Origin: CAZJVD01 sp964549505
GTDB lineage: Bacteria; Bdellovibrionota; UBA1018; CAZJVD01
Length of the DNA: 23,440 nt
Assembly: GCA_964549505.1 (NCBI GenBank)
Contig: CAZJVD010000026.1
Location: forward strand, 1-23,440
Direction: 5' to 3'
The notes beneath the pieces are model-generated. The model was not told where the DNA came from. It saw only the letters and a list, made by a program, of their open reading frames with translations, and made no database searches. Below are positions 13,839 through 21,927 of the stretch, in pieces; the stretch's first letter is position 1; each line of letters begins with the position of its first letter. The position numbers and the translations under genes are program-made.

Positions 13839-15238
13839 AGTTCGCACGATCGTCTGTTCAGGCTGTTCTGCTTGTTGCGGTTGTCAGTATCGTTTCGTTT
13901 ATCTTAGGTCACTCGGCCGTTGGAAATCTCATGGTTCGAGTTATCGTATTGGTTTTCGTGGCCGCGTTGGCGGCGTCCTGGCTCCTTCGACGTCTCCGAA
14001 GTCCTGTTGAACGTGTCAAAGAATTTGCAGATCGAATCATCGCGTCCGAAATGGCCGCCGAGATGGCCCACTTGGGTAAGAGTGAGTTCGTGGGAGCAAA
14101 AGAGCTCGGCGAGATTGCGCCGGTGCTCGAAAGTCTGGCCGATCAGTTTCGCAAGCGCCTTGGAACGATTCTGGAGCAGAAACTTGAGAAAGAAGCTGTG
14201 TTCTCGAGCATGACCGAGGGCGTGCTCGCGGTCGATCGCTCCGGTGTTCTCTTGCAGATCAATCCCGTGGCTTCGCGCCTGCTCGGAGTTTCTCCCGATC
14301 TGGTCGGACGTGTCTCCGTGGATCAGTTTGTTCGGTTTGGTGAACTCAAGGAACTGATTCATGCTGGTCTCGAGTCGCATCCAGAACGCATGCATGAGTT
14401 TTCAAAGACGATCGAGCTTCACTTGCCAGAAGCCACGACCGTACAAGCAAAACTCAGTCCTCTGAGTCGCGCGTCGGATAGCCGCGAGATCGCTGGCGTC
14501 GTACTGGTTTTGAACGACATCACGCGGTTGCGGCAGCTCGAAGATCATCGACGTGAGTTTGTTGCCAATGTGTCGCATGAGCTCAAGACGCCACTCACAT
14601 CGATCCAAGGGTTTTCAGAAACACTTCTCTCGCAGAATGCGGTGTCCGAGGAAGAGCGGACACGTTTTTTAAAGATCATTCATCGCCATGCCACGCGTCT
14701 GGGTTCGATTGTGGACGATCTGCTCATGCTGTCGGTCGTTGAGAAAGAAGCGGAACGCGAGGCGATCCCTCTACGTGTTTCAGATATTCGACCCGTGCTT
14801 GAAGGTGCGATTGAGGCATGCGAGTGGAAGCTCGCGCAGCAGAAGTCGCGTGTCGAGGTCAATGTTCAAGGACCTGTGAGTGGATCCATCAACCCGCCTC
14901 TGCTCGAGCAGGCTATCGTCAATCTCCTCGATAACGCGATCAAATATTCTGCGCCGGGAAAGCGGGTGTGGGTGGGTGCCCGCGAAAACAGTTCTGAGGT
15001 TGTGATCGAAGTGCGTGACGAAGGTCTCGGAATTCCTAAAAAGCATCTGCCGCGCTTGTTCGAGCGATTCTATCGTGTTGATCGGGGACGGAGCCGCCAA
15101 GACGGGGGTACAGGGCTTGGGCTAGCGATCGTTAAGCACATCGTGCTTGCGCATCACGGACGCGTCGAAGTCGAAAGTGAAGTCGGCGTTGGAACGAAGT
15201 TTTCCGTTTATTTACCTAAAGCCCAAGCGGCGGTATGA
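13835..15238 (+). CDS. phoR: PhoR-like sensor histidine kinase
   Basis: A 467-residue membrane sensor kinase. Two hydrophobic segments (about 9-26 and 32-51) are joined by a very short loop, so there is almost no periplasmic sensor, as in PhoR. A HAMP-like linker follows, then a PAS domain (about 118-225: EAVFSSMTEGVLAVDRSG), a dimerisation/phospho-acceptor domain with His248 (EFVANVSHELKTPLTSIQGF) and an ATPase domain with N-box NLLDNAIKYS (363-372), DEGLGIP (395-401), FERFYRVDRGRSR and GTGLGLAIVKH (425-435). The start codon overlaps the phoB stop (ATGA), implying coupled translation. It should phosphorylate and dephosphorylate PhoB in response to phosphate status relayed through PhoU and a Pst transporter that is not encoded nearby. 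Confidence 0.88.
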   Translation: MKFARSSVQAVLLVAVVSIVSFILGHSAVGNLMVRVIVLVFVAALAASWLLRRLRSPVERVKEFADRIIASEMAAEMAHLGKSEFVGAKELGEIAPVLESLADQFRKRLGTILEQKLEKEAVFSSMTEGVLAVDRSGVLLQINPVASRLLGVSPDLVGRVSVDQFVRFGELKELIHAGLESHPERMHEFSKTIELHLPEATTVQAKLSPLSRASDSREIAGVVLVLNDITRLRQLEDHRREFVANVSHELKTPLTSIQGFSETLLSQNAVSEEERTRFLKIIHRHATRLGSIVDDLLMLSVVEKEAEREAIPLRVSDIRPVLEGAIEACEWKLAQQKSRVEVNVQGPVSGSINPPLLEQAIVNLLDNAIKYSAPGKRVWVGARENSSEVVIEVRDEGLGIPKKHLPRLFERFYRVDRGRSRQDGGTGLGLAIVKHIVLAHHGRVEVESEVGVGTKFSVYLPKAQAAV

Positions 15239-15250
15239 TAGGGAGCGATT

Positions 15251-15928
15251 ATGTCAAAACCACTTGAAAATGAGCTCAGTCGCCTGAAATCAAAATTGCT
15301 CACGCTGAGCGCGCTTGTCGAAGAGCGTGTTTATCAAGCTGTGCGCTCCATCAGCGAACGCAACTCGGAACTTGCGAGTCGCGTGCTGGATGGCGACGAA
15401 GAGATCGACGATATGGAAGTCGAGATCGAAGAAGACTGTTTGAAAATCTTGGCGTTGCACCAGCCCGTCGCGCTGGATCTACGTTTCGTTGTGGCGTCGC
15501 TGAAGATCAACAATGACTTAGAGCGTATCGGAGACTTAGCGGTCAATATCGCCGAGCGAAGTATCTTCTTGGCGGGTCAACCGCCTGTGCGCGTGCCGTT
15601 TGATTTTGATGATATGGCTCAGAAGACGCGTACGATGTTGAAACACGCGCTTGATGCGATGATTCAGTTTAACTCGAAGCTCGCCAATCAAGTCTGTCTA
15701 GCGGACGAAGAGGTCGATGAGATCAACCGCGAGATGTACCATAAAGTGTACAGCGAGATTAAGCGCACGCCTGACGACGTGATTCCGTTGATTCACTTTC
15801 TGTCCGTCTCGCGCCATCTTGAGCGCATTGCCGACTACGCCACGAATATCGCCGAAGACGTGATGTATATCGTGGAAGGTAAGATCTTCCGGCACAAGCC
15901 TGAAGAATTTCGCGCGGGTTCTAATTAA
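15251..15928 (+). CDS. phoU: Phosphate signalling regulator PhoU
   Basis: A 225-residue all-helical protein with the two PhoU repeats: the first contains HQPVALDLRFVVASLKINND followed by LERIGDLAVNIAE (about 70-103) and the second SVSRHLERIADYATNIAEDVMYIVEG near the C-terminus. The acidic and Asp/Glu motifs bind metal clusters in the family. PhoU keeps PhoR inactive when phosphate is plentiful by linking it to the PstSCAB transporter. GGGAG (15241-15245) is 5 nt before the ATG, and the gene lies 12 bp after phoR, so it is the third gene of the operon. Its 3' end overlaps the next, convergent gene by 8 bp with no visible terminator. Confidence 0.95.
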   Translation: MSKPLENELSRLKSKLLTLSALVEERVYQAVRSISERNSELASRVLDGDEEIDDMEVEIEEDCLKILALHQPVALDLRFVVASLKINNDLERIGDLAVNIAERSIFLAGQPPVRVPFDFDDMAQKTRTMLKHALDAMIQFNSKLANQVCLADEEVDEINREMYHKVYSEIKRTPDDVIPLIHFLSVSRHLERIADYATNIAEDVMYIVEGKIFRHKPEEFRAGSN

Positions 15929-17207
15929 CGCTATCGGGATCTTCGAGAAACGCGCGAACGATGTCCGGAAACTCCGCGCTGATGCCGTGATCTCGGGCGA
16001 GCTCGAGACTGTCGCGGGACAGACGGGACTTTTGTGTTTTTAGGAATTCGTGAGCCAGCGCTGTTGCTTGTTCTTCGCTGTGCATCGAGTGACAAATTCT
16101 ATCGAACTCGAGTGGCGATAAGACGAGCCAATGAGCGCGAGCAAAATGGGTGAAAATCTCGTCGATCACGGCTTCGTTTTGGAGAACATCATAGCGAAGG
16201 TCGCCCGGACCTTGTGAGTCGTTGTCGACAAGTGAGAGCACTTCATTAAGCGTGATATCGGCGTGACGAGCGTAATAGTAAGTTTTCAGAATCCTATCGG
16301 TTGCGCCGTCCCATGTCGCGCGCGACGCGAGCTCGAGAGCATCCGTAGCACTGAGTCGCGCGGCTTCCTTTTTAACATATTCGAAGTAGAGACGTTGCGC
16401 CCACGCGTCGGATCCACCGTCAGGAACGTGCCAGGCATCTGCGATACGGGCGACTTCCTGAGGTGACAAAACAGATCGGTGCAATCTAAAAAACTCCAAA
16501 AGAATCCGATTGTGTAGGTCGTAAGATAAAGTAGCCGCTGCCAGAGCGAGAACGGTGCCCACTCCTCGAATCGTAGGTTTGCGCGCACGCCAGAGCTCCC
16601 AGAACTTAGCGATGAGCTCGTCCCGCTTTTGTTTCTGCGTTTCGGAGCTTTCGCCGGCACAGATCACTTGCAAGCTCGCGATAAACTCGTCCACTGAGAT
16701 CGCGTCGAGCCGTTGCTCGAGGCTGGTCAGAAGTCGGGCGACCATGTCGCTAGAGGGATCGTCACTCGTTTCTTCCTCACTCTCGTCTTCGTTCTCGTTC
16801 TGGTTCTGGCTCTCTTCGTCGACGTCGTTCGCTTCTTGATCGGGGTTGGCGGGTTTGGCCGCAGTTTCGTTACCAAAGACGGCTGCGAACCCTTCTGTGG
16901 CGGCTGGTCCGAGCTTGTGAGCAAGGACTCTCAGGTAGTAGATGTCAGCCGAGCTCAGGCTTGCAGCGTTTTTCTTGCCGTAGTCCAGAAGTTCTGCGCT
17001 CCCGCGAGCGTCGAAACTGTAGAGATCGCGGGTCCTCCGCAGTTGCTTTAAGAAATCTTCGGAGAAGAAAAAACGACCGAAACCGAGGCGAATGAGCGCC
17101 TGCGCACATCGACTGGGTGGTTCGTAAGATGGGGAATTTACCCCCAACGCGGATGGCGCTGGAATGGATAGGACTAGAGCTAATAAAAGAGCCGCGCGTG
17201 ACCGCAT
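15921..17207 (-). CDS. Unrecognised secreted helical-repeat protein with acidic linker
   Basis: I do not recognise this 428-residue protein. It begins with a signal peptide (RSRAALLLALVLSIPAPSALG), so it is exported. Residues 121-152 form a highly acidic Glu/Asp/Asn/Ser linker that splits a small N-terminal domain (about 30-115) from a helical C-terminal domain. That domain appears internally duplicated: about 236-297 (FFRLHRSVLSPQEVARI ... RLSATDALELASR) resembles about 350-407 (HFARAHWLVLSPLEFDRI ... RLSRDSLELARDHG), with a shorter related stretch near 306-329 (YYYARHADITLNEVLSLV). This suggests an alpha-solenoid or similar protein-binding fold. It has a near-consensus promoter placed so that the mRNA would start at the ATG. 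It lies tail to tail with phoU. The function is unknown. Confidence 0.75.
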   Translation of the reverse strand: MRSRAALLLALVLSIPAPSALGVNSPSYEPPSRCAQALIRLGFGRFFFSEDFLKQLRRTRDLYSFDARGSAELLDYGKKNAASLSSADIYYLRVLAHKLGPAATEGFAAVFGNETAAKPANPDQEANDVDEESQNQNENEDESEEETSDDPSSDMVARLLTSLEQRLDAISVDEFIASLQVICAGESSETQKQKRDELIAKFWELWRARKPTIRGVGTVLALAAATLSYDLHNRILLEFFRLHRSVLSPQEVARIADAWHVPDGGSDAWAQRLYFEYVKKEAARLSATDALELASRATWDGATDRILKTYYYARHADITLNEVLSLVDNDSQGPGDLRYDVLQNEAVIDEIFTHFARAHWLVLSPLEFDRICHSMHSEEQATALAHEFLKTQKSRLSRDSLELARDHGISAEFPDIVRAFLEDPDSVN

Positions 17208-17213
17208 AGCACG

Positions 17214-17242
17214 CTTATAGATCTGATAACGCTATATGTCAA
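17214..17242 (-). promoter_or_regulatory. Near-consensus sigma70 promoter, leaderless transcript
   Basis: On the minus strand TTGACA (17242-17237), a 17-bp spacer and TATAAG (17219-17214) match the sigma70 consensus at 11 of 12 positions. The -10 ends 6 nt before the ATG at 17207, so transcription should begin at or next to the A of the start codon, leaving no room for a ribosome site. Confidence 0.75.
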
Positions 17243-17274
17243 ATTCATAGTCAGTCGCAGTCAGTTAGGCACTA

Positions 17275-18693
17275 TCAGTCGAGTCCGGGCCCAAGCATCT
17301 TTTCGGGGCGTACCCACTCGTCGAACTGCTTTTCGGTAAGGTAGCCGAGCTCGAGCGCGGAAGCCTTGAGGGTCGTCCCTTTGGCGTGCGCGTTTTTTGC
17401 GATCTTGGCGGCTTTGTCATAGCCGATGTGGGGGTTGAGCGCGGTCACGAGCATCAAACTGTTCTCGAGATGCGTTTGAATCTGTTTTCTGTTCGGTGTC
17501 GTGCCGAGAAGGCACTTGTCGACAAAATTCGAGGCCGAGTCACCGAGTAAACGGACCGACTCCAAAAAATTATAGTTGATCACAGGTTTGAAAACATTGA
17601 GCTCGAAGTGACCGTTCGATGCGGCGATCGTGATCGCAGCGTCGTTGCCAATGACCTGGCAACAGACCATCGTCATCGATTCGCTCTGTGTGGGATTTAC
17701 TTTGCCGGGCATGATCGACGAGCCGGGTTCGTTCTCAGGAAGTAAGAGCTCGCCAAAACCGCTGCGAGGGCCGCTGCCCATCAGGCGAATGTCATTGGCG
17801 ATTTTCATGAACGATACGGCGATCGTCTTGAGCGCACCGTGCGCGAAGACGAGGGCATCGTGACTGGCGAGAGCCTCAAACTTATTGGGTGCCGACACAA
17901 ACTTGAGATTCGTGATCTCAGAGATTTTCTTGGCAACCAGTTCAGCAAACTTAGGATGTGTGTTGAGACCCGTTCCGACGGCTGTCCCGCCTTGAGCGAG
18001 GAGGCGTAACTTTCCGAGTGACTGTTCCACGCGTTCGATGCCGTATTCGACTTGTGTCCGGTACGCGCTGAACTCCTGTCCGAGCGTCAGCGGAGTCGCA
18101 TCCATGAGATGGGTTCGACCGATCTTGATGATCGAAACAAACTCGCGTTCCTTCTTCTCGAGTTCCTTATGAAGTTTTCTTAAACTGGGTATGAGATGTC
18201 GCTCCAATTGTTCCACCGCAGCGATGTGCATCGCCGTCGGGAAAACATCGTTGGAGCTTTGACTCTTGTTAACATCATCGTTGGGATGAACGGGGGTTTT
18301 GGAGCCACGTGTTCCGCCCATGATCTCGATCGCTCGATTCGAAATCACTTCGTTGGTGTTCATATTGGTCTGGGTGCCGGATCCGGTCTGCCAGACGACA
18401 AGTGGGAACTGATCATCCAACTTGCCCTCGATGACTTCGTCACAAGCTTGACTGATGGCCTGCATCTTTTCTGAAGGAAGCAGTTTCAGTTCTGCGTTGG
18501 CTTGCGCCGCGGCTTTCTTGAGTATCCCCAGAGCGCGAATAGTCTCCCGCCCCATGCGGTGTGTTCCCACACGGAAATTCTCGAGTGATCGCTGTGTCTG
18601 AGCGCCCCAGTAACAGTCTGCCGGGACACGAACTTCACCCATGGTGTCGGTTTCGATACGCTCGTTTTCAGTCGTTTTAGTAGGGGAGGCCAT
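17275..18693 (-). CDS. fumC: Fumarate hydratase, class II
   Basis: A 472-residue iron-independent fumarase of the aspartase/fumarase superfamily, interconverting fumarate and malate in the TCA cycle as a cytosolic homotetramer. Motifs in order: ERIETDTMGEVRVPADCYWG and AQTQRSLENF at the N-terminus, SQSSNDVFPTAMHIAA, GRTHLMDATPLTLGQEF, the superfamily signature GSSIMPGKVNPTQSE with the catalytic serine, and NPHIGYDKAAKIAKNAH. The frame stays open further upstream, but ATG 18693 is chosen because the family N-terminus begins right after it; no Shine-Dalgarno is present and a T-tailed hairpin abuts the ATG. It is divergent from the MFS gene (61 bp between starts) and stops 67 bp before the start of the next minus-strand gene. 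Confidence 0.96.
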   Translation of the reverse strand: MASPTKTTENERIETDTMGEVRVPADCYWGAQTQRSLENFRVGTHRMGRETIRALGILKKAAAQANAELKLLPSEKMQAISQACDEVIEGKLDDQFPLVVWQTGSGTQTNMNTNEVISNRAIEIMGGTRGSKTPVHPNDDVNKSQSSNDVFPTAMHIAAVEQLERHLIPSLRKLHKELEKKEREFVSIIKIGRTHLMDATPLTLGQEFSAYRTQVEYGIERVEQSLGKLRLLAQGGTAVGTGLNTHPKFAELVAKKISEITNLKFVSAPNKFEALASHDALVFAHGALKTIAVSFMKIANDIRLMGSGPRSGFGELLLPENEPGSSIMPGKVNPTQSESMTMVCCQVIGNDAAITIAASNGHFELNVFKPVINYNFLESVRLLGDSASNFVDKCLLGTTPNRKQIQTHLENSLMLVTALNPHIGYDKAAKIAKNAHAKGTTLKASALELGYLTEKQFDEWVRPEKMLGPGLD

Positions 18694-18694
18694 G

Positions 18695-18714
18695 AAAAAA
18701 AAGGTAACACCTTT
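18695..18714 (-). promoter_or_regulatory. T-tailed hairpin directly before fumC start
   Basis: On the minus strand AAAGGT (18714-18709), loop GTT and ACCTTT (18705-18700) are followed by five more T, giving an eight-T run that ends one base before the ATG. It has the form of a small intrinsic terminator but the stem is short and AT-rich. It could attenuate fumC or simply be an AT-rich leader. Confidence 0.3.
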
Positions 18715-18734
18715 CGACACCTCCAACAAGGCTC

Positions 18735-18743
18735 TGCTAAAAT
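18735..18743 (+). promoter_or_regulatory. Extended -10 element of the MFS gene
   Basis: TGCTAAAAT is an extended -10 (TGN plus TAAAAT) ending 11 nt before the ATG at 18755; the -35 region is weak. The transcript would have only a few leader bases. Confidence 0.35.
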
Positions 18744-18754
18744 GGTGAAACGTC

Positions 18755-20011
18755 ATGCTCGAGCTTCTGAGACGCTTTCCCCGCATTCTAAGTTTCTGTT
18801 CACTCACGCTACTTTTTGCTGGGTTCGGTCAGACGTACGTACTCGCTTATTTCATCCCGCACGTAGGTGCTCAGCTGGGTCTCTCCGCCACAGAAGTCGG
18901 CGGTTTCTTCGCGGTCGCCACGATCTTGGGAGCGTTGAGTTTTCCGTTCATCGGAATTCTTTTGCAGCAGCTCGAATGGGTCAAGTACACGATGCTCGCG
19001 ACGGTACTTTTTGCGACGGGCTTCTATCTGTTGGTCGTCAATAAGTTTCTATCTGTACTGGTGATATGTTTCTTCTTGATCCGCATTGCGGGCCAAGGGT
19101 TTTTCAATTTTCTCGGACGCGACACGGCTAATCGGGAATTTGGTGCCGCTCGAGGGCGAGCACTTTCGCTCACGAGTCTTGGTAATCTCCCTGCAGAAAT
19201 GTTTTTTCCCTGGATCACCGTTCGAACGGTTGAAGTGTTCGGATGGAAGTGGGCCGCCGCGGAGATCGGGATGATTTTGATTGGACTCTATCTTCCGATC
19301 GCTATCACATTGTTACGACAGGCCGAGGTGCGCGAGCTACCACTTTTGCGTCGAACGTTTTCCGGCAGTGGTGCGCCGGGAGTTGGCGGGCGCACGTTAT
19401 GGAAAAAGCGCGCGTCAGGCCCGGGAGTTTTTCGTGATCTCGCGCTCTACCCACTTCTTTTCTGTAATGCCGTTCAGCCGTTTGTTCTGACGGGACTTTT
19501 TTACTATCAGCCGCAGATGGCGAAAGAAAAAGGATGGACCCTCTCCTGGATTGCGGGAAGCTTCGCCGCCTTTGCTGTCGCTCGCGCGGCTTCCACTACT
19601 GTCGTCGGTTATCTCGTGGATCGGTGGTCGGCCAAGAAACTTTATCCGGGTTACGTGATTCCTCTCAGTCTTTCGCTTGTGGTTTTGCTCATGACGAACT
19701 CACTTTGGAGTGCTCCGGTATTTCTGGCGTTTGCAGGCGTAGCCGTTGGGGCGTCCGGAACGATTATCCTATCGCTCTGGGCAGAACGTTATGGTCTACG
19801 AGAGCTGGCCCGGGCGCATGGAACGGGGACAGCGGTCAGTGTGATCGCGACGGCCCTGGCGCCACCGATTGTTGGATGGTGGATCGATCATGGTCTCGGA
19901 ATTCATACGATTTTAACCACCTGTCTTGTATTCACGCTCGCCGGCGGAGTGGCCGGAGGTATCGGCGTACGCATGCGCTTGCCTCGCGGCTTTCGGTCGA
20001 TTAGTTCATAA
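18755..20011 (+). CDS. Major facilitator superfamily (MFS) transporter
   Basis: A 418-residue protein with about twelve hydrophobic segments in two halves, separated near residues 190-225 by a charged loop (RQAEVRELPLLRRTFSGSG...GGRTLWKKR). The N-half opens with FAGFGQTYVLAYFIPHVGAQLG and contains LGALSFPFIGILLQQ in the place of the MFS loop 2-3 motif; the C-half repeats a similar pattern (TTVVGYLVDRWSAKKLYPGYVIP). This supports a secondary transporter of the MFS with unknown substrate. It lies 5 bp before mnmC on the same strand, so the two are probably one transcript, though no functional link is evident. Confidence 0.88.
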   Translation: MLELLRRFPRILSFCSLTLLFAGFGQTYVLAYFIPHVGAQLGLSATEVGGFFAVATILGALSFPFIGILLQQLEWVKYTMLATVLFATGFYLLVVNKFLSVLVICFFLIRIAGQGFFNFLGRDTANREFGAARGRALSLTSLGNLPAEMFFPWITVRTVEVFGWKWAAAEIGMILIGLYLPIAITLLRQAEVRELPLLRRTFSGSGAPGVGGRTLWKKRASGPGVFRDLALYPLLFCNAVQPFVLTGLFYYQPQMAKEKGWTLSWIAGSFAAFAVARAASTTVVGYLVDRWSAKKLYPGYVIPLSLSLVVLLMTNSLWSAPVFLAFAGVAVGASGTIILSLWAERYGLRELARAHGTGTAVSVIATALAPPIVGWWIDHGLGIHTILTTCLVFTLAGGVAGGIGVRMRLPRGFRSISS

Positions 20012-20016
20012 CCGCG

Positions 20017-21837
20017 GTGTACAGCGAACGTTTTCAGGATGTCTATTTTAGCGCTGCGGGCGGTGTCGAAGAGTCGACCAAAGTATACGTGCGCGGCAAC
20101 GATCTCGAGGAGCGTTTTCGAAGTGCATCGGTGTTCACGCTCGCGGAGCTCGGCTTTGGAACCAGTCTCAATTTTCATCTTACGATCGATCTTTGGCGGA
20201 AAGCGGCTCCCAAGAACGCACGCCTGCACTATGTCGCTTTTGAAAAGTATCCACTGACCCTTGCGGAGATTGAGAGCTGTCTTAAGACACTCGGCGTTCC
20301 TATCGATGTAGAATTTCAGGCGCTTTATCCCGTTCAGAAGTCGGGTGAACGTCGTGCGTGGGTGCGACTTGTTTTGGATCGTGAACCCCGCGTATTCCTG
20401 ACACTTATCTTTGGGGATGTGAACACCGAGCTGCCGAGACTCGAAGCCGCTCGCGGCGTGCAAGCGTGGTTCTGCGATGGATTTCAGCCGCGTACGAATC
20501 CCGAGATGTGGACCGAAACCGTGTTCGCAGAGATGGCGCGTTTGAGTCGAAGTTCGGGAGCGGTACGTTCGACACTTGCGACGTTCAGTGTTGCGGGCGT
20601 TGTGAAGCGGGGGCTACGTGCCGCCGGCTTTTCGATTGAGAAAACAGAAGGGCTTGGGAACAAGCGAGAACACTTGATCGGTTACTGGCCCGTCGTTCAA
20701 ACAGCGCGCCAAGGGGCCGGCCAATTGGCTGGCGAAGCAGCTCGCGTAGTGACCGACGAAGCGGCCATTATTGGCGCTGGTCTTGCGGGAACCGCACTTG
20801 TTCGCAGTTTGGTCCGTCGAGGGATCACTGTAGATTTATTCGAAAAGGAAAAGACCCTGGCTTCTGGCGCATCGTCGTCTCCCGCGGCCGTTGCCATGCC
20901 GCTCGTGACGGTTCGTCACGAGTTGATCAGCGAGTATTACTTCAACGCGTTTGAAACGAGTCGTGCGAGTTTCAGGAAAGCCGGTTTGTTTCATGAAACG
21001 GGTGTGCGTGTTCTCTCGCGCTATCCGCGTATGTCGAAGCGTCTCGAGAAGCTGCGACATCAGGGGCTTTGGATTCCCGAAGATCATGCCCAGTTCACGG
21101 ATGAGCCGCTGGGTCTGCTCCTGCCGCGCGCCGGTTGGGTCGAGCCAGCGAAAGCTGCGCAAGCTTGGTGCGATGAAGCTCGGAGTACGGGTCATGTGAG
21201 GTTTCATCCGCTGCATGTTTTGGAAAGTCTCGAGCGGAATGCGACGAATGGCATTTGGTCCGGTCTCGTACGAGATCAAACAGCAGCAAAACCGTTTTCC
21301 TCCGGTCTTGTTTTCCTTGCGAACTCTTTTGGTATCGCTTCCGTTCGGGGGCTTGAGGAGTTTGCGACACCGATCTTAGCGGGAACAGCGGCGGTTGTGG
21401 CCGCAACCGAACGAAAGACGTGGGCCGATCGAGCGTTGTCTTTTGATCACTTCTGGATTCCGGATATTGAGCCGGGCCGAGATTACATCGGCGGCACTTA
21501 TCATCGAGGATCGGCGACGGGCGATTGGGAAGAGCCCTGGACCGTCGATGAAGACGTCACCTATCTTGCGGCGGAGTCTCAGTTTTTGCGAGAATCGAAC
21601 GCCGAGTTGCGCGTACAACGGATTTTTAGCGGCAATCGCTCAGCGACTCCCGACGCGCTTCCGATGGTTGGCGAAGTCGAGGGCGGGCTCTACTTTTCTT
21701 TAGCGCACGGTTCGCGTGGATTGGTCAGCAGCGGCTATTCTGCGGAGATTCTTGCGAGTGTACTCTTGGGTGAACCGGTTCCTCTGGGCCGTGACGTGTT
21801 AGCCAAGATCGATCCGCGCCGGGTGCCCCGTTTGTAG
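20017..21837 (+). CDS. mnmC: Bifunctional tRNA wobble-uridine modification enzyme MnmC
   Basis: A 606-residue fusion of two catalytic domains that finish mnm5s2U34 in tRNAs for Lys, Glu, Gln and others. The N-terminal SAM-dependent methyltransferase has LGFGTSLNF (45-53) and DGFQPRTNPEMW (154-165), typical of MnmC1. The C-terminal FAD-dependent oxidoreductase starts with the dinucleotide-binding motif IIGAGLAGTA (251-260) and has ASSSPAAVAMPLVT, IFSGNRSATPDALPMVGEV and HGSRGLVSSGY, typical of MnmC2, which removes the carboxymethyl group. It is shorter than the 668-residue E. coli protein, partly because the N-terminus begins close to FQDVYFS. The GTG at 20017 lacks a ribosome site; coupling to the MFS gene 5 bp upstream is likely. 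Confidence 0.93.
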   Translation: MYSERFQDVYFSAAGGVEESTKVYVRGNDLEERFRSASVFTLAELGFGTSLNFHLTIDLWRKAAPKNARLHYVAFEKYPLTLAEIESCLKTLGVPIDVEFQALYPVQKSGERRAWVRLVLDREPRVFLTLIFGDVNTELPRLEAARGVQAWFCDGFQPRTNPEMWTETVFAEMARLSRSSGAVRSTLATFSVAGVVKRGLRAAGFSIEKTEGLGNKREHLIGYWPVVQTARQGAGQLAGEAARVVTDEAAIIGAGLAGTALVRSLVRRGITVDLFEKEKTLASGASSSPAAVAMPLVTVRHELISEYYFNAFETSRASFRKAGLFHETGVRVLSRYPRMSKRLEKLRHQGLWIPEDHAQFTDEPLGLLLPRAGWVEPAKAAQAWCDEARSTGHVRFHPLHVLESLERNATNGIWSGLVRDQTAAKPFSSGLVFLANSFGIASVRGLEEFATPILAGTAAVVAATERKTWADRALSFDHFWIPDIEPGRDYIGGTYHRGSATGDWEEPWTVDEDVTYLAAESQFLRESNAELRVQRIFSGNRSATPDALPMVGEVEGGLYFSLAHGSRGLVSSGYSAEILASVLLGEPVPLGRDVLAKIDPRRVPRL

Positions 21838-21927
21838 GGCGTCGAGTCGAAATCCGGTCTCGGTGACCTGTGCCAGTAGACAGCAAACGGCAGGTCCGAT
21901 ATCTCTCTGTCCACGAGGAGATTTGAC

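Noticed and set aside
18694..18807. Upstream extension of fumC to 18807
   Set aside because: Fumarase starts just before ERIETDTMGE; the extension would overlap the MFS start region and includes a T-run hairpin.
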